Part shown: one piece after another, positions 15,858 to 23,691 of the stretch
Layout: every line of letters starts with the position of its first letter
How positions within the stretch are numbered: position 1 is the first letter of the stretch
Assembly: GCF_003367505.1 (NCBI RefSeq)
Contig: NZ_PXXX01000009.1
Location: 1 to 64,000 of the forward strand
Direction: 5' to 3'
Source of the DNA: Lysinibacillus capsici
GTDB taxonomy: Bacteria; Bacillota; Bacilli; Bacillales_A; Planococcaceae
DNA length: 64,000 bases
Translations under genes and position numbers: made by a program
The notes under the pieces: generated by a model
What the model was told of the DNA's origin: nothing
The model's input: only the letters and a program-made list of their open reading frames with translations
Database searches by the model: none

Positions 15858-17216
15858 TTACTGTCCTAAAATCTCCTGGATAGATTGTTCTAAAATATCC
15901 ATAGCCAGTTCTAATTCATGCTCCTTAATGATAAGTGGTGGAGTGAGAGTAAGCACATTTCCTTGGGATACTTTAAAGCTTAATCCCTTTTCCATACATT
16001 TATACATTACTTGCTCTGCTTCAGATATAGCTTTTTCTTTCGAATTTCGGTTTAATACTAATTCTACTCCGTATAAAAGACCGATTCCTCGAACATCACC
16101 TATAATTTCATACTGTTCTTGCATCTTTTCAAGACGTATCCTCATATAATTTCCTAATTGATTAGCCTTATCAATTAATTTAAACTCCTCGATATAATTA
16201 AGAGTAGCCAATGCTGCTGCACAACCTAATGAACTTTTTTCATGAGTGTAATGACCAAGTGCAATATCTTGGGCAACATCAAGTTCTCCTTTTACCAGCA
16301 TCGCTGCCATTGGAAAAACGCCTCCACCCAATCCTTTTCCCAATAATACAATATCTGGAATAACTCCAAAGTTTTCAAAAGTGAACATTTTACCTGTTCG
16401 CCCTAAAGCTGTTGGAATTTCATCAAAAATCAATAATATATTGTTTCTATCACAAATATTACGTAAACGTTGATAGTACTCTTTTGGTGGGATATGCACG
16501 TCTGTACAACGAACAGGCTCTAAAATAATTGCACCGATTTCATTTTCTCTTTCAAGTATATACTCAAGATAGTCAAGAGATTTAAATCTACCATTGTCAT
16601 CATCAAACAAACCACGATATGAATTGTAAGGAGCTATATGCAGACTCCCTGGCATTAAAGGACCCATACCGTTACGGAAAAGTGCTTCTCCTCCAACTGA
16701 AATAGCGTCTAAAGAAGCACCGTGAAATGAATCCCACATAGAAATAGTTTTAAATTTGCCTGTTACCTTTCTAACAAGTTTTAAAGCCATTCCAACAGCT
16801 GAAGTTCCCCCAGGAGTCAACAGTACTTTATTTAAACTTTCTGGTGCAATATCAACTAATTTTTTTGCTAGCTGGATCGCAACTTTATTTGTATAACGTC
16901 TTGGTGAGAATGGAAGGATATCTAACTGCTCTTTTACTGCTTGAATAACATATTCATTACCATAACCTATTTGATGAACATTATTTCCATGAAAATCCAT
17001 ATACTTTCTTCCATCTATATCCTCTATGTAAATTCCATAGCTTTTTTCAATAATATTTAAACAAGGAGTAGAAAGAGATTGATGTAAATAATACTTGGAA
17101 TCATCGTTTAAAAGCTCAAATGATTCTTTGCTCAAGTGTTTTCCTTGCCATAAAGTACGAGTTTTTGTTAAATTAATGTCCCCTTCTGTTCTTAAAACTT
17201 CAATGTTTTTTTCCAT
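15858..17216 (-). CDS. pbfA: class III PLP enzyme resembling (R)-1-hydroxy-2-aminoethylphosphonate ammonia-lyase (PbfA)
   Basis: The protein has 452 residues from the ATG at 17216, with AGAGGAG upstream. The fold-type I PLP core is intact: PGGTSA (135-140), the FDEIPTALGRTG region (264-275) and the PLP-binding K294 in LLGKGLGG. The segments MDFHGNNVHQIG and MWDSFHGASLDAISVGGEAL match what I recall of PbfA lyases, which release ammonia from a hydroxylated aminoethylphosphonate. No phosphonate transporter, PhnW or PhnX gene is adjacent, so the substrate is uncertain. A general omega-aminotransferase remains possible. Confidence 0.7.
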   Translation of the reverse strand: MEKNIEVLRTEGDINLTKTRTLWQGKHLSKESFELLNDDSKYYLHQSLSTPCLNIIEKSYGIYIEDIDGRKYMDFHGNNVHQIGYGNEYVIQAVKEQLDILPFSPRRYTNKVAIQLAKKLVDIAPESLNKVLLTPGGTSAVGMALKLVRKVTGKFKTISMWDSFHGASLDAISVGGEALFRNGMGPLMPGSLHIAPYNSYRGLFDDDNGRFKSLDYLEYILERENEIGAIILEPVRCTDVHIPPKEYYQRLRNICDRNNILLIFDEIPTALGRTGKMFTFENFGVIPDIVLLGKGLGGGVFPMAAMLVKGELDVAQDIALGHYTHEKSSLGCAAALATLNYIEEFKLIDKANQLGNYMRIRLEKMQEQYEIIGDVRGIGLLYGVELVLNRNSKEKAISEAEQVMYKCMEKGLSFKVSQGNVLTLTPPLIIKEHELELAMDILEQSIQEILGQ

Positions 17217-17857
17217 TATTTCTTCTCCTCTCATTATAGGTAATTAATTTTTTTACTTAAACAAAATAACATTTGTTTTTTAATTAGATATTAATATCTT
17301 GTAAATCTTTTCACCTAATAACATTTAGACGTAGTTGTTGTGAATCAATAATAATAATCTATGCTCATAGAACACCGACGAATCAAAGGAGAGAAAAATT
17401 TGGTCGAATTTCCAAATAAGAAAGTAAAGTTCCCTGAGCACTAGCTTCAACTTTAAGCATTGGTAATTATTTGCTCTCAAAACCACACCAAACTCTGACC
17501 TCTCGACTCGAAGTGTTTTGGCTGTATGACGCAGTTTTCAAAGCAAAAGAAAAAGCCTCCATCCTAAGATGAAAGCTTAAATATTATAGTAATCCTCTTG
17601 GCAAGAGCTCACTTGTAACTCGTGATAGAGCGACACCACGTTATATGTCATGCTCCAAACAGAATTATGGAGTGCAGGTCGATCGTTGGTCTGTCTTTCC
17701 CTAATATTGAGGTTATTGAAAATACCACATGACCTACCTCCGAGTTTACATCCTATTTTTCTTATTACAAAACATGCTGCAAGTTTTGCATTTGTTCAAA
17801 ACATTTTATTAAAGCATTCATTTATAACAATTGCGCCTATCTTTTTAAATCCCACAT
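17217..17857. other. intergenic, mostly featureless
   Basis: An AAAGGAG site at about 17386 precedes a TTG ORF of only 14 codons (MVEFPNKKVKFPEH), which could be a gene relic. No other supported gene, repeat or strong hairpin is seen. Confidence 0.4.
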
Positions 17858-18544
17858 TTAATCCTCTAAATAATCAAATTTTCTCGCGTGTTCTACTTCC
17901 TGAATGGAAACTTGGCGTGTTAATTCATCTGTTTCAGAGATATGGTATGAATCCCATTCGTCATTAACGGCAATTTCTTCAGGATCTTCATATAATTCAT
18001 CATAATCTTCAAAATCCCCTTCAAAATCGGAAGGTGTTTCAGAAGTTCCATATTTTGCTACAACTTGAAACATATCTTCATAATCATGAATATCATCCTT
18101 GTCATCACGGCCAGCAAAAGAATTATCTACTGGAGGTAGCATCACTTGCTCTTCAACCGGTCGATCTGTTGGAACGTCTTTTGCAGTATGTTCAATACAA
18201 AAAGAGGTATAAGGCAGTGCCACCAATCGATCATATGGGATATCATGTTGACAAACTTCACATACGCCATAGGTACCATCCTCAATCTTTTGTAAAGCTG
18301 TATTTACTTTTGCTAACTCATCTGTGTCATGAACTTTTAACGCCATATCTTTTTCACGCTCGTATAATTCGGTACCCAGATCTGCTGGATGATTATCGAT
18401 TGTTGACAGCTCATCAACAGAATCCCGTAAACTACCTCGTTCTAAATATTCATCATCTGTATCCATTCTTCGTTGGAGCGAGTGTTTTTGCTCAATTAAC
18501 ATATTTTTTAGCTTTGATATCTTCTTCTCATTTAGAATAGTCAT
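17858..18544 (-). CDS. yteA: DksA/TraR-type zinc finger protein, YteA family
   Basis: The protein has 228 residues from the ATG at 18544 (AAAGGACGTG upstream; longer in-frame starts lack a site). The N-terminal half is a coiled coil with LRDSVDELSTIDNHPADLG and a DksA-like finger (CEVCQHDIPYDRL...CIEH) whose last ligand is His. The C-terminal half is acidic, with YGTSETPSD near residue 165, typical of YteA/YocK-type Bacillales proteins. In Bacillus these are stress- or sporulation-associated proteins of unclear mechanism. There is no adjacent operon partner. Confidence 0.8.
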   Translation of the reverse strand: MTILNEKKISKLKNMLIEQKHSLQRRMDTDDEYLERGSLRDSVDELSTIDNHPADLGTELYEREKDMALKVHDTDELAKVNTALQKIEDGTYGVCEVCQHDIPYDRLVALPYTSFCIEHTAKDVPTDRPVEEQVMLPPVDNSFAGRDDKDDIHDYEDMFQVVAKYGTSETPSDFEGDFEDYDELYEDPEEIAVNDEWDSYHISETDELTRQVSIQEVEHARKFDYLED

Positions 18545-18773
18545 CACGTCCTTTTCATTATTATGAACGAATTTGATTGAATTATTTGTTTTAAAGGATA
18601 AATTTAAAGACAAAAACGAAACTATATTCTTTTGATAAATATGCTATATATAATTAGTTTAGCGTCGATAAGGACATATTAAATCCGCATGTTTTTTATG
18701 CCCTTTTAGATTGTCCTAAAAGTTATTGCCTTCGAATAAAATGCAATTACATTTGATTATTGGAGGCTATTTT

Positions 18774-19403
18774 ATGGATTCTATATTTACTTTTATCTTT
18801 TTAGGCATATCAATGGCTGCAACAATTGGACCTGTTAAGACTGTCCTATTGAATACAGGTTTAAAAAATGGCTTTTTTCATGCATGGTTTTTTAGTCTGG
18901 GTGCCATAGCGACTGACATTATCTATATGTTTATCGTATATTTTGGAATTAGCCAATTTATCAATTCCATCTGGTTAAAAACAATCCTTTGGTCCTTCGG
19001 CTGTTTTGTTCTTTTGTACACCGGTATCGAAAATTTACTGTCGCTACATAAAATTGAGATGGATTCGAAAACAGGGAAAAGGACACGACTGAGACAATCC
19101 CTCATGACTGGATTTTTCATGTCTTTTTTGAATCCGCTAACCATCCTTTTCTGGCTGGGAATATACGGCTCCATACTCGCAAAAACGGCTGGTATCTCAA
19201 CAGGGTATGAAATCATTTTGGTGAGTATCGCCATTTTAATGGGCATTATTTTTGTAGATTTTATTTATGCCTTTTTATCCAGTGTCGCTCGAAAATTATT
19301 ATCTATACAGCTTTTGAAAACGGTCTCTTTTATCTCAGCCTTATTAATGATTGGCTTCGGGATCTACTTTGGGATGCAGGCTTACCAAGTGTTATTCCAA
19401 TAA
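18774..19403 (+). CDS. LysE/RhtB family amino-acid exporter
   Basis: The protein has 209 residues from the ATG at 18774, with TTGGAGGC directly upstream; an in-frame start at 18726 has no site. About six membrane helices and the family signature GPVKTVLLNTGLKNGF near 18-33, plus GFFMSFLNPLTILFW near 115, identify LysE-type exporters. The substrate is probably an amino acid or small amine. The leader contains an AAGGACA/TGTCCT pairing around a small hairpin, but it matches no riboswitch I know. Confidence 0.82.
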   Translation: MDSIFTFIFLGISMAATIGPVKTVLLNTGLKNGFFHAWFFSLGAIATDIIYMFIVYFGISQFINSIWLKTILWSFGCFVLLYTGIENLLSLHKIEMDSKTGKRTRLRQSLMTGFFMSFLNPLTILFWLGIYGSILAKTAGISTGYEIILVSIAILMGIIFVDFIYAFLSSVARKLLSIQLLKTVSFISALLMIGFGIYFGMQAYQVLFQ

Positions 19404-19476
19404 ACTCACCGACAACGCATAAAATAAACACGAAAGGAAACCATACCTTTAAAAGAATATTAGTCGAGGTGTGGTA

Positions 19477-20709
19477 ATGGACCAAGAGAAGGTTAATGTA
19501 AGTGTCTGGTGTATTGTAAGTTTGACTTCTATTCCGCTCATCATGACACTTGGAAATTCAATGCTTATTCCCGTGCTCCCTATACTGGAGGATAAGGTCG
19601 GGATCACATCATTTCAGTCGAGCATGATCATAACAAGCTATTCAGTCGCAGCTATTTTTCTGATCCCCGTAGCTGGCTATTTATCGGATCGCTTCGGCAG
19701 AAGAATGGTCATATTACCAAGCTTAATATTAGCTTTAATCGGTGGTCTGATTGCTGGATTTGCTTCATGGAAAATGGATGACCCCTACGCAATGATTATC
19801 GCTGGAAGAATTATTCAGGGAATTGGGGCCGCTGGTGCAATGCCAATCGTATTGCCTCTTGTAGGTGACCTTTACCAGGATGATGACGAAAAAATAAGTT
19901 CTACATTAGGGATAATTGAAACGTCTAATACGTTTGGGAAAGTGTTAAGTCCCATTTTAGGATCAATATTTGCTGCGTTTTTATGGTTCCTTCCCTTCTT
20001 TTCCATTTCAGCGCTTAGTTTGATTTCGATTGTACTTATTTTTTTCTTCGTTAAAGCTCCTAAAGATGATGATGAACCATTGAAGCTCAAAGAGTTTTTA
20101 CGGAATACAAAAAAAGTTTTCAAGGAGGAAGGTAAATGGTTATATACCGTATTCCTTAACGGGGTCCTTGTGATGCTCATATTATTTAGTATGCTATTTT
20201 TCTTGTCAGAAAATCTGGAAAAAGTTCATGATATAAAAGGGATTAAAAAAGGGTTTGTCCTGGCCATCCCACTTTTATTACTTTGTATAGCTTCATTTAT
20301 ATCTGGTCGAAAAATTAAAGGAAACCTAGGAAGGATTAAAAAAATAATCATTGCCTCCTTGATTGCAATGTCTGTCAGTATTGTCTTTGTTGGGTTTACA
20401 AGTAAAAAACTGATTCTTTTATTAGTCGTTACGAGTATAGTGGGGATTGCTATTGGTGCACTATTGCCCGCACTTGACACAATTATTACTGACAATATTA
20501 GAAAAGAGTTAAGAGGAACCGTATCCTCTTTTTACAGCTCAGCACGATTTATAGGCGTTGCAGCAGGTCCTCCTATTATGTCTCTCGTCATGAAAAATTA
20601 TCTCAATGCCAGCTATATTACGGCAGGTGTATTAGGATTTATTCTCCTGTTTGTAGTCTTAAAGTTTATCAATGTAGAGGATATTGAAAAAAACAATGAA
20701 ATGGCATAA
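19477..20709 (+). CDS. MFS multidrug-type transporter
   Basis: The protein has 410 residues from the ATG at 19477 (GAGGTG upstream; the GTG at 19471 overlaps that site). It has twelve predicted helices. The MFS loop motif GYLSDRFGRRMVIL lies near 66-79, and motif C-like RIIQGIGAAGAMPIVLPL near 107-124 is typical of drug:H+ antiporters. It follows the LysE gene by 73 bases on the same strand, so the two exporters may share transcription. The substrate is not predictable. Confidence 0.85.
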   Translation: MDQEKVNVSVWCIVSLTSIPLIMTLGNSMLIPVLPILEDKVGITSFQSSMIITSYSVAAIFLIPVAGYLSDRFGRRMVILPSLILALIGGLIAGFASWKMDDPYAMIIAGRIIQGIGAAGAMPIVLPLVGDLYQDDDEKISSTLGIIETSNTFGKVLSPILGSIFAAFLWFLPFFSISALSLISIVLIFFFVKAPKDDDEPLKLKEFLRNTKKVFKEEGKWLYTVFLNGVLVMLILFSMLFFLSENLEKVHDIKGIKKGFVLAIPLLLLCIASFISGRKIKGNLGRIKKIIIASLIAMSVSIVFVGFTSKKLILLLVVTSIVGIAIGALLPALDTIITDNIRKELRGTVSSFYSSARFIGVAAGPPIMSLVMKNYLNASYITAGVLGFILLFVVLKFINVEDIEKNNEMA

Positions 20710-20840
20710 AAATAAAGAGCTTTAGACTGAATGACCTTATTTGAAAGCACATCGTTTATCCAGATCTCATACTAAAATAATTCCGCTTAAAAATACTTTT
20801 AGAAATAACTTATAAGAAGTAGTCTCTCTCGGCTACTTCA

Positions 20841-21164
20841 TCATTTGTTGTCGTACTGGATAATTTCATGAGCTTCCAATAGCGCGTATGCTATCCCATC
20901 AAGCAATCTCTGAAGTACTTTAACCTCTCGATCCCCATGCACTATCGAAATTTGCTTTTGCACCTTTTCCTTAATTCGATAATTTAATGAATATATACGA
21001 CATTGTAATTCCTGTATACAAAGGTTGTGCCCACATGCCTTTGGTAATGTGGATTCAATCACTCCAATTTAGCTATTGTTATCAGCTTTCGTTATTGGCT
21101 ACCTTGCTTCCTCGATTGTTTCAGCCATCTTTAGTAACTGTAACTGTTGTTTGCCCTGTTACAT
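20841..21164 (-). pseudogene. small gene with three in-frame stop codons
   Basis: An AGGAGG site lies upstream of ATG 21164. The single reading frame runs 107 codons to 20841, interrupted by TAA (codon 2), TAG (codon 22) and TAA (codon 32). The readable part gives QGKQQLQLLKMAETIEEAR, then PITKADNNS, then VIESTLPKACGHNLCIQELQ. The last 73 codons are open. Each stop could come from a Gln codon by one C-to-T change, and no frameshift has accumulated. I read it as an early pseudogene; the family is unknown. Confidence 0.6.
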
Positions 21165-21606
21165 AGTTTCGTCCTCCTAAGTTACGATATACTACGTTTA
21201 CTAGATTGACTTTAAAGGCATCAACCAATTCGAGCTGTAGCGTCTGCAAACGCTACGGCTTTTTTTATGTATCTTTAATTGCAAATTAATAATTGTGTGT
21301 ATCGCACGCACTTATTCGTTTGTGGCGTTAGTTGACCGTCACTGCCTCTCTCATTTTAGGGTCATTACCAACCCAGTGACACTAGTTACTTTCCTCATAT
21401 TGTTCAATAGCTCCACTATTCGATGTTCTACTAAGGTACTATGTCATGAGAAATAGGTTAACCTTCGCATTACTTACTAAACCAATCCACACTTTTCTTT
21501 AATTTATAGATATGATTAATAAGACTAGAGAGTATACAGAATACTTCATACTATGAAAATATAATCTGCAGATTATACAAATTTTGTTTATTTGGAGGTG
21601 AAATAA
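21165..21606. other. intergenic with an orphan terminator and a repeat-like stretch
   Basis: Besides the terminator at 21233, positions 21359-21390 read on the minus strand (GTAACTAGTGTCACT...AATGACCC) resemble the second hairpin of the repeat at 1173 and 39005, but only weakly. No gene is seen. Confidence 0.35.
21233..21267 (+). terminator. orphan terminator
   Basis: GTAGCGT-CTGCAA-ACGCTAC is flanked by further pairing and followed by seven T residues. The nearest + strand gene ends more than 500 bases upstream, so its original gene is probably lost. Confidence 0.7.
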
Positions 21607-21945
21607 ATGAGTTTAACTACTGGCCCAATTGAAAATACAGGAAATCAACCAGCTAATGCAGCTAGTGTTCGTGTCAAAATTCTTAACCTTACGGGAGGTT
21701 TATTAACTGGCGTAGTAAGAGTTTTTCGACTAGATGGGTCAAGACAATTATTATCAACAACTCCTTTTGCCGCTATTGCGAATGGTTCTACCTTTGTAAC
21801 GCCTGGTGTAGTTGGAGCTCAATATGAAGTTGAAATTATTCCAAATCAAAATGGTGGAATATATAGCGTTTATGGACGAACAGCTTCAGGTGTAATTATT
21901 GCTGCCCAACGGTTTGTGAACTCAGAATTAACACAGATTCTTTAG
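21607..21945 (+). CDS. small beta-rich protein, possible spore-surface type
   Basis: The 112 residues have alternating polar/hydrophobic strands (VRVKILNLTGG, TGVVRVFRLDGS, AQYEVEIIPN), no Cys and no signal peptide. The N-terminus (MSLTTGPIENTGNQPANAAS) is Gly/Asn/Thr-rich. Similar short beta-sandwich proteins without signals occur in spore outer layers of Bacillales, but I cannot assign a named family. TTGGAGGTG precedes the start and a terminator follows. Confidence 0.6.
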   Translation: MSLTTGPIENTGNQPANAASVRVKILNLTGGLLTGVVRVFRLDGSRQLLSTTPFAAIANGSTFVTPGVVGAQYEVEIIPNQNGGIYSVYGRTASGVIIAAQRFVNSELTQIL

Positions 21946-21965
21946 AATTTAATGTTAAGATTATA

Positions 21966-21993
21966 AAAGCCCTATACCAGTGTATAGGGCTTT
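21966..21993 (+). terminator. terminator
   Basis: AAAGCCCTATAC pairs with GTATAGGGCTTT. Confidence 0.75.
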
Positions 21994-22230
21994 CCATATT
22001 CATTCATTTACCTCCAGCTTATCACTCCTTACAGCACATTTTCTTTCTGACATGAACTTCAAATTGTCCAGCTAATCCCCATTCATATCCGAAATTGTAA
22101 ATCTATCTCACCCTACTATTAGCTTCTAATGACTTCAGACCAGAAACTATTCTTCACTCCCCCTCCTTAATGTCCAAACAACTGTATTTGATATGAATAA
22201 GATATTTAGAGAATAGGAGGTGAATATAAA

Positions 22231-22620
22231 ATGGCATCATTTGAAATAGGGGCGAGAGGTCTTTTCAATTTTCGAAACGAACGCTTTTTCGTATTAGTTG
22301 AAGATGAAATTACAATTCCAGAAAAAGGTGTTGAGATTGATCCAGTTAATATCTATGAGATTGACCAACAAACTTTTGATTTTATCAGAGATGAAGGAGA
22401 TACACCTTTAGTTGTACCACGTTTCAATCTTCCTCCTGTACCACCTGGATTTGAATTAGAACGAAAATGTATTTTTACAGTTGATAATTCATACTTTGTA
22501 ATCTATGAATTAGAAAATGGTACTGATAACTTTGTTATTTTAAGAATCAGTGCAGCTTTATTTAACTCATTGAGAAATTCTGGTGTTCGTGAATGTATTC
22601 CTCAAAATTTTATTAATTAA
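22231..22620 (+). CDS. unknown acidic protein, possibly spore-associated
   Basis: The 129-residue protein is soluble and has no signal peptide. The middle holds a Pro-rich stretch (FNLPPVPPGFELE, about 72-84) between two beta-rich parts that look alike: FNFRNERFFVLVEDE and CIFTVDNSYFVIYELE. This suggests an internal duplication. An AGGAGGTG site precedes the ATG and a strong terminator follows, so it is a single-gene unit. The duplicated, cytoplasmically made beta-protein pattern would suit a spore coat or exosporium part. That is inference only. Confidence 0.6.
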   Translation: MASFEIGARGLFNFRNERFFVLVEDEITIPEKGVEIDPVNIYEIDQQTFDFIRDEGDTPLVVPRFNLPPVPPGFELERKCIFTVDNSYFVIYELENGTDNFVILRISAALFNSLRNSGVRECIPQNFIN

Positions 22621-22644
22621 TAAAAAAATTATTATATTTATAGT

Positions 22645-22680
22645 AATGTTCAGCAAGAATCCTCTTCCTTGCTGAACATT
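22645..22680 (+). terminator. terminator
   Basis: AATGTTCAGCAAG pairs with CTTGCTGAACATT and is followed by TTATTC. Confidence 0.8.
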
Positions 22681-22804
22681 TTATTCAAAGTGTACAGTAA
22701 AGTTTCTTTGTTTTTATGACACGCACCAATAAACATAGAATAGGTTAACTAAAAATACATTTTGTGTTAACCTATATACATACCATTATTTGGAGGTGTG
22801 TGTG

Positions 22805-22993
22805 TTGACTGACAAAAATAAAATATTACTTAGTTCGGTTGGCAGTTTGGCTTTATTTACTTTAGGAGGATACAGGATATTCACTAACAACTTAGAAGTT
22901 ATGTCCATACTAGTAGCCTATATTTTCTTTATTTGTGGAGTTATAGGCTTTGTTTTTAATGTAGTAAGGTTGTCAAAAACTCCACGTACTTAG
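22805..22993 (+). CDS. two-helix small membrane protein
   Basis: This 62-residue protein starts at TTG 22805, eight bases after GGAGG. Two hydrophobic helices (about 8-24 and 33-52) are joined by a short polar loop. No family is recognised. A terminator follows at once. Confidence 0.6.
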   Translation: MTDKNKILLSSVGSLALFTLGGYRIFTNNLEVMSILVAYIFFICGVIGFVFNVVRLSKTPRT

Positions 22994-23018
22994 CATTGCT
23001 TCGTTGCAATGCTTTTTT
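22992..23018 (+). terminator. terminator
   Basis: GCATTGC pairs with GCAATGC followed by TTTTTT. Confidence 0.8.
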
Positions 23019-23383
23019 CGTTTCCCATAGTCATTCATTCTTTCATCTGCACAAAATATTGATTTGGTCGAGTTTTGATCTAAGGAAATTGGAACGTTGA
23101 AAAAAAGAGGGATCCTTTTCTTGATGGTTAAGATAAATAGTGATTTTTCTAATATATTCACTACCATCTAAACTTCTATAAATCCTTTTAAGTGGGGTAT
23201 ACTTATAAATAGTTTTATACATTAAGCATGAGTAGTTACTCTTATAGTTACAATGCGTCCCTCATTTACCTCCAACTGAAATAATTGTATTGAAAGAAAG
23301 GTTGGATGCTAATCTTTGATAAAAAGAAACTGCTTTGGGAGTGGAGTAAAAATTAGTGCTTATTTAAATAAGGGGATGATAGA

Positions 23384-23566
23384 TTGAAATATATTTCTGC
23401 TTTGATTGGATTTATTTTTATTTCCTTTGGCTGTTTACTAATGAATATCACTGAAAATGGAGAGACATTTACAAATGTAACATTAAGGATTTCAGGGTTC
23501 TTTGCTTTAATTATCGGTTTAAAATTTATTTTTCCTAATATGGGCTTTATAAAAAGTAAAAAATAA
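23384..23566 (+). CDS. two-helix small membrane protein
   Basis: This 60-residue protein has a TTG start after an AAGGGG site. Helices lie at about 4-20 and 35-50, with a Lys-rich tail. Its layout resembles the neighbouring 62-residue protein at 22805, but the sequences are not clearly related. Terminator stem at 23562-23595. Confidence 0.5.
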   Translation: MKYISALIGFIFISFGCLLMNITENGETFTNVTLRISGFFALIIGLKFIFPNMGFIKSKK

Positions 23567-23600
23567 CCAAGTAATCATATGGACACTTGGTTATTTTTTG
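23562..23600 (+). terminator. terminator
   Basis: AATAACCAAGT pairs with ACTTGGTTATT followed by a T run; it overlaps the stop codon of the 60-residue gene. Confidence 0.75.
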
Positions 23601-23645
23601 TTTAATGAACAACTTTTCAGTGTTATAGGTTAATTAGCAAACAAC

Positions 23646-23686
23646 CCAGCACCAAATCAATATAGACTAGTGCTGGATTGTTTTTT
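23646..23686. terminator. hairpin between convergent genes
   Basis: A CCAGCAC/GTGCTGG stem has a T run on the plus side; the minus side, facing the nuclease gene, is less T-rich. Confidence 0.6.
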
Positions 23687-23691
23687 AGATA

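Noticed and set aside
17386..17443. TTG ORF of 14 codons with an AAAGGAG site
   Set aside because: It is too short, has no terminator or conservation to judge by, and is probably a gene relic or chance; mentioned only in the intergenic entry.
18614..18773. Possible riboswitch before the LysE gene
   Set aside because: AAGGACA/TGTCCT pairing and a small hairpin are visible but match no known riboswitch consensus, and no terminator or masked ribosome binding site is present.
22973..23167. 64-codon minus-strand frame between small membrane genes
   Set aside because: It overlaps a terminator and the end of the opposite gene, has no ribosome binding site, and its composition is not protein-like.
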